Shown here in pieces: positions 51,297 to 58,866 of a DNA stretch of 64,000 bases; positions within the stretch are counted from its first letter, which is position 1; each line of letters begins with the position of its first letter. The stretch comes from Alteromonas oceanisediminis (GTDB taxonomy: Bacteria; Pseudomonadota; Gammaproteobacteria; Enterobacterales; Alteromonadaceae): the NCBI RefSeq assembly GCF_018474025.1, contig NZ_JAHCTA010000004.1, positions 349,962-413,961 of the forward strand. Reading direction: 5' to 3'. Below the pieces are notes generated by a model. It ran no database searches. It worked only from the letters and a program-made list of their open reading frames with translations, and was not told the DNA's origin. Made by a program: the position numbers and the translations under genes.

Positions 51297-52410
51297 GTGA
51301 CGCCCTACGCCGCGTTACGAACTCGCTGAACAGTCGCTCCATCAACAACAGAATAAACGCTATGCCAGCAATCAACTCACTGGTAGCGCTGTTGGCTGAC
51401 AGGTCTTTGCTCATCGGGTTAGGTAGAGCCACGTTCCGCTCCTGTGCGGCTGTTGGTGACAGCGGCGATGTGATTAAGTCGTGTGGTACGGTTAACTGAG
51501 ATAACGCGATATTGTGTTGCGCTGCGCTGAAAAGTGCATCGGCTAATCGAAGCGGAAAATCAGCACGGGTCGTGTGGTCAAATTCACTGACATGCCAAAC
51601 GCGATTGTCAGGCGATTTTTCGAATTCCCTGCTAAACCGTATGACCGCATCAAAGACGTCTACATTTTCCGGTAGGTCGCGTTGACGCTTTATCGTCAGG
51701 TTTAACCCTGTCAACGGCTGTAACGCCGCCAATGCCGCCATGAATGCCGGCGCAGCCGGCTGCGGGTCTTCAACCAAATAGACGGTGGCATGAATCGCTG
51801 ATGATGTGCTCGTCGGCAAAGGATCGACTTTTGGGATCATTGAGATCAGTTGCCATTGAACACGATGTGGCAAAGGGACCTTTTGCCCCACATAATCCGT
51901 CATGGCATCAGTTGCATAGACTGTCAGCTGTGCACCTGAACTCAAGGCACCCGGTTGATAGCGCAACCACTCGCCGACACGATGCCATGTGTTACTCGCT
52001 GTGTCTTGCAACGACGACCGCTCAGCCACTAAGTGAGTATCGGGCAGAATAATATGTTGATTCGCCTTATCGGCTTTCTCGAATAAGTCGTCTCGTTGCG
52101 CCTGGGTCGCGTTCGCTAACCATGATGGTGTAATAAAATGTATTTCGTCTTGCGCGCTATAAGGCGTGGTTATGTGCAAACCCGCTAACCACAAAATAAT
52201 TGCCGACAACAGGAGAATGCGCAAGGCCAGTAAACGTTTCTGAGTGAGAGCAATACGCGAACGCTGGCGCATTTTCTCGACCGGGATCAAGGCCAAAAAA
52301 CTGAACACATGTGATTGTGCTTTGCTACGGCTGAATAGATGGATCAGCAACGGCACTGCAAGCAACGCAAATGCCCATAGCACGGTTGAGTCAGACACGC
52401 CCCACGCCAT
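51289..52410 (-). CDS. BatA-domain membrane protein
   Basis: The 373-residue protein has the N-terminal BatA signature: a first helix (VLWAFALLAVPLLIHLFSR), then FSFLALIPVEKMRQRSRIALTQKRLLALRILLLSAIILWLAG. A periplasmic domain follows, then a C-terminal helix (LIAGIAFILLLMERLF) before a basic tail. No MIDAS motif of a von Willebrand A domain is evident, so it seems a scaffold rather than a metal-dependent adhesin. Start and stop overlap both neighbours (ATGA with DUF58; eight bases with DUF4175), indicating tight coupling. Confidence 0.83.
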   Translation of the reverse strand: MAWGVSDSTVLWAFALLAVPLLIHLFSRSKAQSHVFSFLALIPVEKMRQRSRIALTQKRLLALRILLLSAIILWLAGLHITTPYSAQDEIHFITPSWLANATQAQRDDLFEKADKANQHIILPDTHLVAERSSLQDTASNTWHRVGEWLRYQPGALSSGAQLTVYATDAMTDYVGQKVPLPHRVQWQLISMIPKVDPLPTSTSSAIHATVYLVEDPQPAAPAFMAALAALQPLTGLNLTIKRQRDLPENVDVFDAVIRFSREFEKSPDNRVWHVSEFDHTTRADFPLRLADALFSAAQHNIALSQLTVPHDLITSPLSPTAAQERNVALPNPMSKDLSANSATSELIAGIAFILLLMERLFSEFVTRRRASHD

Positions 52411-53309
52411 CAGCGCACGCTTTCTGCACTATCGGCTGTCGCCTGCAGCACGGCACGTATATTTTGCTCTATTGGCTCGTCGATATTGACACATAAGTGC
52501 GTGATGCCCCTAGTGGCACACCGCTGTGCCAACGACCGGTTAAAGTCTCTGCGCTTGGCTAAATAGCCAGGTCTGACTGCGTCTGCATCGAATTTGCGTT
52601 GACGACCGGTTTCTCTCTCCGTCATCTTTACTAACCCATGGAAGTTAAACTCAGCCTCATCGCGTGTTTCAAGCTGGATACTGAGTACATCGGTGTGTGT
52701 GCTTTTCAGTCGGGTGAGCATTTTATCAATCTCAGTGCCTTGTTGATAAAAATCGGATACTACGACAGTCAGCGCGTTGCGTTGCAGTTTTGAAAACTGG
52801 TGTTGTAAAGCGGTTGTATCTGGGAAGACCCCTTGTGCAGTGACGCTATCTAACTGCATTAAACAGCGGTAATAATGCTGTCGAGTCGTTTGAGCGGGAA
52901 TAAACGCCCCATTCTGCCCCGCGCACAGTAATCCGACTGCATCACCTTGGCGGTGTCCAACGTAAAAAATAGCGCTGATAAGCCATTGGGCATACTGTAA
53001 TTTAGTCAGGTTTGAGCCTGATGAGTGTTCCAGCATGGAAGCACTCCCGTCGAGTACCGCCCAAATATTCAGGTTGCTTTCACGCATTGCTTCGCGAACA
53101 TAATACCGGTCGCTTCTGGCAAACAATTTCCAATCCAATAAACTCATCGCATCGCCCGGCTCATAGGCGCGAAACTGGCTAAACTCGACCCCACTGCCCC
53201 GTTGTCGGCTAGCATGCTGACCGTGAAGCGCGCCCTGCGCAATAATTTTAGCGCGTAGCTCAAGGTCGCTCAGTTGTGCCAGTAGCGCTGCGTTCAATGT
53301 TGTATTCAT
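52410..53309 (-). CDS. DUF58 domain protein (vWA-like)
   Basis: The 299-residue protein has the DUF58 core GSGVEFSQFRAYEPGDAMSLLDWKLFARSDRYYVRE, followed by the vWA-like DGSASM (a DxSxS MIDAS start) and a Rossmann-like C-terminal half. Such proteins partner MoxR ATPases in envelope or metal-cofactor maturation. The ATG at 53309 is used; an in-frame TTG at 53321 is possible and neither has a strong ribosome site. The gene starts 17 bases after moxR. Confidence 0.9.
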   Translation of the reverse strand: MNTTLNAALLAQLSDLELRAKIIAQGALHGQHASRQRGSGVEFSQFRAYEPGDAMSLLDWKLFARSDRYYVREAMRESNLNIWAVLDGSASMLEHSSGSNLTKLQYAQWLISAIFYVGHRQGDAVGLLCAGQNGAFIPAQTTRQHYYRCLMQLDSVTAQGVFPDTTALQHQFSKLQRNALTVVVSDFYQQGTEIDKMLTRLKSTHTDVLSIQLETRDEAEFNFHGLVKMTERETGRQRKFDADAVRPGYLAKRRDFNRSLAQRCATRGITHLCVNIDEPIEQNIRAVLQATADSAESVR

Positions 53310-53326
53310 GAGCGATGACAATAATG

Positions 53327-54343
53327 TTAGCTGAGCAAGGGACTGGAAGGTTTCGCGACCTCGTTCAGTACGTTTTCGATGACCTCAATAATAGACACCT
53401 GTTGCGCCTCCGCCTGAAAATTGAGCATCAATCGATGACGGAGCACGGCTGGCGCAACGGCGGTAATATCATCTAATGTGACTGCAAATCGTTTGTGCAG
53501 AAGGGCGTGCGCTTTCGCGCACAGCACCAACGCTTGCGCACAACGCGGGCCGGCGCCCCACTTCACATACTGCGTGATAGCGTCGACTGTCGATTCTTGT
53601 GGGCGCGTTTGACGCGTTAAGCGCGTTGCGTAGCTCAGTAGCGGCTCACTCACTTCAACATCGCGCACCACGGTTTGCAGTTGGCGCAATTCAACAGCGC
53701 TCAGTTGCGCCGACAGTGAAACAGTGTGCGAACCGGTTGTGCGCCTGACAATCTCCAGTTCTTCAGCTTCTGTTGGGTAACTCACTTCAACAAACATCAA
53801 AAAACGATCGAGCTGCGCTTCCGGAAGCGGATATGTGCCTGACTGCTCTATCGGGTTTTGTGTTGCGAGTACAAAAAAGGGCGCTGGCAGTGGATACAAC
53901 TCACCCGCGTAGCTGACTTGCCGTTCCTGCATAGCTTCAAGCAGTGCAGCTTGGGTTTTCGGCGGTGTACGGTTTATCTCATCGGCTAATAATATTTGCG
54001 TAAACACCGGGCCTTTTTGAAACTTAAAAAATCGTTCGCCAGAATCATGATCCGTTTCCAATACTTCAGTACCAATGATATCGCTAGGCATCAGGTCCGG
54101 GGTAAACTGAACACGCTTGAAAGTTAAATCAACCGCCTGAGCCAACGAACTGACCATCAACGTTTTCGCCAGTCCCGGTACGCCTTGCAATAAGCAATGT
54201 CCGCCCGCCAACATACTGACCAACAGTTGTTCCATAACAACACGTTGCCCCACAATGACCTGACCGACTTCATCTGTTACCCGGTGTAGTTTCGACAGTA
54301 ACTGATCCAACTCTTCATCGTTTAGGTCTAGCGTTTTAGTCAT
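53327..54343 (-). CDS. MoxR family AAA ATPase
   Basis: The 338-residue protein carries Walker A (GVPGLAKT), Walker B (ILLADEINRTPPKTQAALLEAMQERQV), the ATQNPIEQSGTYPLPEAQLDRF sensor 1/arginine-finger region and a C-terminal helical lid. MoxR ATPases act as chaperones for metal-cofactor insertion or complex assembly with vWA proteins, here encoded just downstream. All ATPase residues are intact. Confidence 0.95.
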   Translation of the reverse strand: MTKTLDLNDEELDQLLSKLHRVTDEVGQVIVGQRVVMEQLLVSMLAGGHCLLQGVPGLAKTLMVSSLAQAVDLTFKRVQFTPDLMPSDIIGTEVLETDHDSGERFFKFQKGPVFTQILLADEINRTPPKTQAALLEAMQERQVSYAGELYPLPAPFFVLATQNPIEQSGTYPLPEAQLDRFLMFVEVSYPTEAEELEIVRRTTGSHTVSLSAQLSAVELRQLQTVVRDVEVSEPLLSYATRLTRQTRPQESTVDAITQYVKWGAGPRCAQALVLCAKAHALLHKRFAVTLDDITAVAPAVLRHRLMLNFQAEAQQVSIIEVIENVLNEVAKPSSPLLS

Positions 54344-54372
54344 AGCATTCCAATCTAATCTGTCAGGAAGTT

Positions 54373-55065
54373 TTAGGCCGTCATGGCATACATCACAATA
54401 TTGACCGCAAACTTGGTATTGTCGACACGAAGCCAGCGTTTGTTGCGGAAATCATAATCCCATTCACAGCCAAAGTCCTTATTGCTGTAGAGCACTGCAA
54501 TGCGACCGTTTACGATGATCGCTTTCAGGTAGTCGTGCACCAAATCATCTCCCCAGCCGTTTAATTCCATCGACGTACGAGGCGGACCATCAAAGGTAAA
54601 GAAGCTGGTGTAAATCGCGTGGTCATTTGGAATTTTCTGCAGCGCGTCAGGCCCAAATAATTCTGCCATTTGTTGTTCAAACGTACGGGCAAACATGCCG
54701 TCTATGTCATGGTTGCAATCATCCACAAACACAAACCCACCGTTATTCACGTACCGAACAAAATTTTCTCGCTCTTGTAATGTAAATTGCACTAAACGAT
54801 GGCCGGCCATATAACAAAACGGCGCACTGAGCATAGCAGGATCCGATAGTGGCACCACCCGTTCCCTAATGTCCACACGCAGGCTGGTATATTCGATTAA
54901 CGAATTAAGTACATTGGCTGGCATGCGCTCATCCACGTCCCAATTACCGGATTCGTAACTTAATCGGGTGAAATAAAAGTCGTAGCTTTGCGCATGAGCG
55001 CGCATCGGAAAAGCCGCGACGAACGCTGCGGCCAATGCCGATTGTAAAAACGCACGACGCTGCAA
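54373..55065 (-). CDS. DUF4159 protein with a Tat-like signal
   Basis: The 230-residue protein begins MQRRAFLQSALAAAFVAAFPMRAHAQ, a twin-arginine-type signal (RRAFLQ) with an AxA cleavage site, followed by a DUF4159 domain (LPLS-type core GGFVFVDDCNHD, FFTFDGPP, VLYSNKDFGCEWDYD). The family resembles class I glutamine amidotransferase folds and often accompanies MoxR/DUF58 genes; its role is unknown. The start is a TTG only two bases after the tldE-like stop, with no clear ribosome site, so translation is probably coupled. Later ATGs would remove the signal. Confidence 0.85.
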   Translation of the reverse strand: MQRRAFLQSALAAAFVAAFPMRAHAQSYDFYFTRLSYESGNWDVDERMPANVLNSLIEYTSLRVDIRERVVPLSDPAMLSAPFCYMAGHRLVQFTLQERENFVRYVNNGGFVFVDDCNHDIDGMFARTFEQQMAELFGPDALQKIPNDHAIYTSFFTFDGPPRTSMELNGWGDDLVHDYLKAIIVNGRIAVLYSNKDFGCEWDYDFRNKRWLRVDNTKFAVNIVMYAMTA

Positions 55066-55067
55066 AG

Positions 55068-56411
55068 TTAAACAGCGTCCGATAAACTACTGAAGGTAAA
55101 GTCACGCACCTTCATCGGTGGGATCATATTGCCATCGATGCGTTGTGGTTCGCCCAACGCCTCAATATTGTTTAACATCACAATTGGGCTTTCGTTAAAA
55201 CGGAAATTTTTCACTGGGAATTTAATTTTACCGTCCTCAATATAAAAGGTTCCGTCGCGGGTTAAGCCCGTGTAGAGCAACGTTTGCGGATCCAACGGAC
55301 GAATGTACCATAGGCGTGTTACCAAGATGCCCCGGCGAGTGTTAGCAATCATATCTTCAAGTGATGAATCGCCACCCGCCATCAGAATATTGCCCCCCTG
55401 AGGCTGATAGTCGACACCGGTTTTTTTCGCCCAGTAGGGTGTATTTGGCATATTCACTACCACACCATCCTTAATCCAATCGGTTTTTACACGCGGATAG
55501 CCATCGCCACCAAAGGGAGCGGCAGGTGCAATGGGGTGTTGTGGGTCACTGGAAATATTGACGCGCTCGTCGAACATCTTCTCGCCCAATCGGTTTTTAG
55601 GCGCTTTTTCCGGGTCGTCGCCTTCTTTTGGCTTATAGCTTAAAAAACTGCGTCCTTCATCAGCCGCACGTTGAGCCATGCTGTTGACCATATTACGCAG
55701 CAAACCTACGCTCGCCGCAGGCTCTAAAATTACGGTGTACTTACCCGGCTCCATGGCTTTCGCATCGACAGAGTTTTTCGCTTTAGTAATGGCAATACTG
55801 GAGGCTTTCGCTGTATCCAGCAGTTTGACGTCACTGTAATTGCGCGTCACCCAACCTGAACCGGTGCCATCTTCGGTGCGGATAGTGACCGAAAAATCCA
55901 CGTTGGTCGCAGGGTTGTAGGCAAACAAGCCCTTATTGTTCATGATAGCTTCAAACGTCACGGCTTCTTCTAAAAAGCCTGATGAGACCAGCTTGTTTTT
56001 CTTGGAAGGCGCGATGCTATCCTCGGCCGCTTGCGCACGAATTTCCGGCGACACATTGGCTGTTGACTCAAAATACGTTTTTGACTCGACATATTTCTGC
56101 GGGCCAAATACAGGCATGTGCTCTTCATTTTCCGGCGCCAGCTTGGCCAACTCTTCCGAACGGCGCACCACTTTTTCAAGCGACGCATCATCAAACTCGT
56201 TGATGGTTGCAACACCGGTACGCTTGCCAAAAGTCGACTGCACGGCAAGCGTTAAGTCTGCTTCTTCCCCCGCCGTCGACACGGTATTGCGTGCATAGCG
56301 GATGTTTCCACCAACTAAGCCGTTTAAATAAACTTCAACTTCATCTGCTTTAGACAGCTTAATCACTTTCTCTAGCAAGGTTTTAGCAGCTTTTTCAGTC
56401 ATGATTGTCAT
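55068..56411 (-). CDS. TldE/PmbA-like protein (non-catalytic partner of TldD)
   Basis: The 447-residue protein matches the TldD/PmbA fold: N-terminal DEVEVYLNGLVGGNIRYARN, and C-terminal GGNILMAGGDSSLEDMIANTRRGILVTRLWYIRPLDPQT, the family core. It has no HExxxH motif, as expected for the TldE subunit, which pairs with zinc-containing TldD to form a peptidase that acts on unfolded or modified peptides. AAGGA precedes the ATG. Unlike its partner it has no export signal, which raises the question of where the complex works. Confidence 0.9.
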   Translation of the reverse strand: MTIMTEKAAKTLLEKVIKLSKADEVEVYLNGLVGGNIRYARNTVSTAGEEADLTLAVQSTFGKRTGVATINEFDDASLEKVVRRSEELAKLAPENEEHMPVFGPQKYVESKTYFESTANVSPEIRAQAAEDSIAPSKKNKLVSSGFLEEAVTFEAIMNNKGLFAYNPATNVDFSVTIRTEDGTGSGWVTRNYSDVKLLDTAKASSIAITKAKNSVDAKAMEPGKYTVILEPAASVGLLRNMVNSMAQRAADEGRSFLSYKPKEGDDPEKAPKNRLGEKMFDERVNISSDPQHPIAPAAPFGGDGYPRVKTDWIKDGVVVNMPNTPYWAKKTGVDYQPQGGNILMAGGDSSLEDMIANTRRGILVTRLWYIRPLDPQTLLYTGLTRDGTFYIEDGKIKFPVKNFRFNESPIVMLNNIEALGEPQRIDGNMIPPMKVRDFTFSSLSDAV

Positions 56412-56432
56412 AATGGTTTCCTTATTCTCGAC

Positions 56433-58064
56433 TTAGACCTTGCGGGCCGTGTTGATTACGTTGACATTGTTAAAGCGTGTCGTCGGGCAACCATGTGATA
56501 CTGCGCTAACCTGCGAAGGTTGGCCTTTACCGTCGAAAAATGAGCCGCCGAGGCGATAATCGGACTGACCCGCCATCTGCACGCAGCTGTTCCAGAATTC
56601 TTGTGTGTTTGATTGATAGGCCACGTCTTCAATTTGTTCAGTGATTTTGCCGTTTTTAATTTCGTAAAACAGTTGTCCGCCGAATTGGAAGTTGTAGCGC
56701 TGCTGGTCAATTGAAAATGATCCTCGTCCAGCAATGTAAATACCGTCTTCAACGTCCTTGATCACATCATCAGCAGATATATCTTTTTTGTTGGGTCGCA
56801 AAGAGACATTCGGCATACGCTGGAATTGCACATCACGCCAACTCTGTGAATAGCAACAACCATGAGACTCTTTCTGATCAATCATGTGCACCTGATCGCG
56901 CGTTGCTTGGTAGTTAACAAGGATACCGTCTTTGACCAAATCCCATTGTTTGGTCTTTACCCCTTCATCATCAAAAGCGACTTTACCTAACGAATAATCC
57001 TGAGTTTTATCAGCGAACAAATTGACGATGTCGGAGCCGTATTGAAACTTACCGCTTTTCCACTTATCCAGCGTGGCGAAACTGGTGCCAGCATAGTTGG
57101 CTTCGTAGCCTAACACACGATCAAGCTCCAATGGGTGACCGACGGATTCGTGGATGGTCAACATCAAGTGTGCTGGGTCAAGCACCAGATCGTACTTACC
57201 CGGTTCAACAGATTTTGCTTTTAACTTCGCTTTGAGCTGCTGCCCTGCCGCCGTTGCATCTTCAATAATGTCATAGCTATTTTTGTAACCTACGTTCGCG
57301 CCGGACACGCGAATTTTGTCTTCTTCTTTGCCATCAAGGTACTCAAAGCCCATACCCACTGGATTGCCCAAACCGGTACGTTGTTTAAAGCCGGCCTCGC
57401 CAATCGCCGTTGCGAAGAACGGTGCCCACAATCTGTGAACGTCCTGGTCGATATACGAACCATCCGTGGATGCAAAATACTTCTGTTCATTGACTAAAAA
57501 CAATACTGACGTAATGTAGTTTGCGCCGTTTTGCATTGCCGCATCGTTGACCGCCATCAGCATGTCGACTTTTTCTTTGACGGGAACTTCAAAGGCGTTT
57601 TTCTTGATTGGCGTTTTCCATGAAACCTCACCCACGCCTTTCACAGGCGCAAGTTTAACTGGATCAGTTTGGAACTTGGAATTGGCTTTTGCTACCGCAA
57701 CGGCTTTTTCAGCCGTTTTAGCAATCGAGTCCGGCGTCATGTTTGACGTGGAAGCAAATCCCCAGGTTCCGTTAGCGATAACGCGAATACCAATACCTGC
57801 TGACTCTGTATTAACAATATTATCAACGCGCTTTTCGGCGGTAGTCACAAACTGGTTCAGATATCGGCCAATACGAGCATCCGCATAGGTTGCACCTTTT
57901 GCTTTGGCTGCATTAAGCGCAATATCTGCAAGCTTCTTTTTGTACGCAACGTCCATAGGGCGATCGAGTAGCTGGTCAGCACTCACGGCCATTCCCGAAA
58001 CAGGCAAGATCAAAGCGCCCATACCGGCTGCGCCTCCAAGCTTAATAAAATCACGTCGTTCCAT
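56433..58064 (-). CDS. TldD-like zinc metallopeptidase with a Tat signal
   Basis: The 543-residue protein starts MERRDFIKLGGAAGMGALILP, a twin-arginine signal, then a full TldD domain with HESVGHPLELDRVLG (HExxxH zinc motif) and a C-terminal SCVQMAGQSDYRLGGSFFDGKGQ region. TldD-E proteases are best known as cytoplasmic enzymes that mature microcin/RiPP precursors and cut CcdA; a Tat leader implies export of a folded enzyme. AAGGA precedes the ATG. It is the first gene of the eight-gene operon. Zinc ligands appear intact. Confidence 0.92.
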   Translation of the reverse strand: MERRDFIKLGGAAGMGALILPVSGMAVSADQLLDRPMDVAYKKKLADIALNAAKAKGATYADARIGRYLNQFVTTAEKRVDNIVNTESAGIGIRVIANGTWGFASTSNMTPDSIAKTAEKAVAVAKANSKFQTDPVKLAPVKGVGEVSWKTPIKKNAFEVPVKEKVDMLMAVNDAAMQNGANYITSVLFLVNEQKYFASTDGSYIDQDVHRLWAPFFATAIGEAGFKQRTGLGNPVGMGFEYLDGKEEDKIRVSGANVGYKNSYDIIEDATAAGQQLKAKLKAKSVEPGKYDLVLDPAHLMLTIHESVGHPLELDRVLGYEANYAGTSFATLDKWKSGKFQYGSDIVNLFADKTQDYSLGKVAFDDEGVKTKQWDLVKDGILVNYQATRDQVHMIDQKESHGCCYSQSWRDVQFQRMPNVSLRPNKKDISADDVIKDVEDGIYIAGRGSFSIDQQRYNFQFGGQLFYEIKNGKITEQIEDVAYQSNTQEFWNSCVQMAGQSDYRLGGSFFDGKGQPSQVSAVSHGCPTTRFNNVNVINTARKV

Positions 58065-58160
58065 TGTTATTCCTTGGTCAGGTTTTTTTATGAGTTATTT
58101 GGTATCACGAAAAGATACGCTGAGCGACTATCTCAAGTTGAACAAACCAGATAAACCGAT

Positions 58161-58189
58161 GAAAACCCGCATTCATATTGCGGGTTTTC
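58161..58189. terminator. hairpin between the dehydratase and tldD-like genes
   Basis: GAAAACCCGC (58161-58170) pairs with GCGGGTTTTC (58180-58189), extended by A-T pairs. It can act on either strand with a T4 tail within the stem; it likely ends the dehydratase transcript before the tldD promoter. Confidence 0.6.
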
Positions 58190-58336
58190 AACACGAACTC
58201 GCTCGGTATAAAATGAGTGTAAACTAAGGTGGGTAGGTTGTGTGCATTGCGGTGCACTAAACTGTAAGAAAGTGTGTAATATCATTGCGCGGTGCCTAGC
58301 ACAAAAAGCTGCTGGCAACCGCGCCAAACGAGCGAG

Positions 58337-58639
58337 CTACTTAAACAGTTCCATTTTGCTGGCCAGTTTAAAATCCAAATCGCTGATCCCGCCTACGTCG
58401 TGTGTGGTCAACTGCACATCGACTTTGTTGTACACATTAAACCACTCTGGGTGATGATTGAGCTTTTCTGCCCAAATCGCAATTTGCGACATCCAGCCGA
58501 ATGCCCTGATGAAGCTTTTAAACTTGAACTCTTTCGAGAGCTTATCATCCTTAATCTGCCATTGTTGGTCATCTGCCAAGTCTTTATTAAGCTCAGCAAG
58601 CGCCTCGTCAATGTGGGCTTGTGAAAACTTTTCTGCCAT
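58337..58639 (-). CDS. phhB: 4a-hydroxytetrahydrobiopterin dehydratase (PCD)
   Basis: The 100-residue protein contains the PCD core [44 protein letters not shown], with the active-site histidines in NHHPEW and TTHD. It recycles pterin cofactor by dehydrating 4a-carbinolamine, usually with phenylalanine hydroxylase, which is not in the window. AAGGAG seven bases before ATG 58639 fixes the start; a longer frame to 58699 is unlikely. Confidence 0.93.
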   Translation of the reverse strand: MAEKFSQAHIDEALAELNKDLADDQQWQIKDDKLSKEFKFKSFIRAFGWMSQIAIWAEKLNHHPEWFNVYNKVDVQLTTHDVGGISDLDFKLASKMELFK

Positions 58640-58822
58640 ATCTTTTCTCCTTAAGCTTTTGAAAATGGAAACTCTAACTGTCACGCATAAACCTAGCACT
58701 GCGCTCTTCGCATCTCAACGGTAACATGGCGCTGATGCAGGCGTAACTGCTGATGCATGAATGTACCCAGCAAATACGTTGTGAATGATGCACTGTCGTT
58801 CGCTGTGTGAGTCACGCTGATT

Positions 58823-58846
58823 AAAAAAGCCCGGACAAACCGGGCT
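58823..58846 (-). terminator. terminator of the TonB-dependent receptor gene
   Basis: AGCCCGG (58846-58840 on the minus strand) pairs with CCGGGCT (58834-58828) and is followed by six T residues, about 20 bases after the receptor stop. Confidence 0.88.
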
Positions 58847-58866
58847 CAACCATCATTAACGAATGC

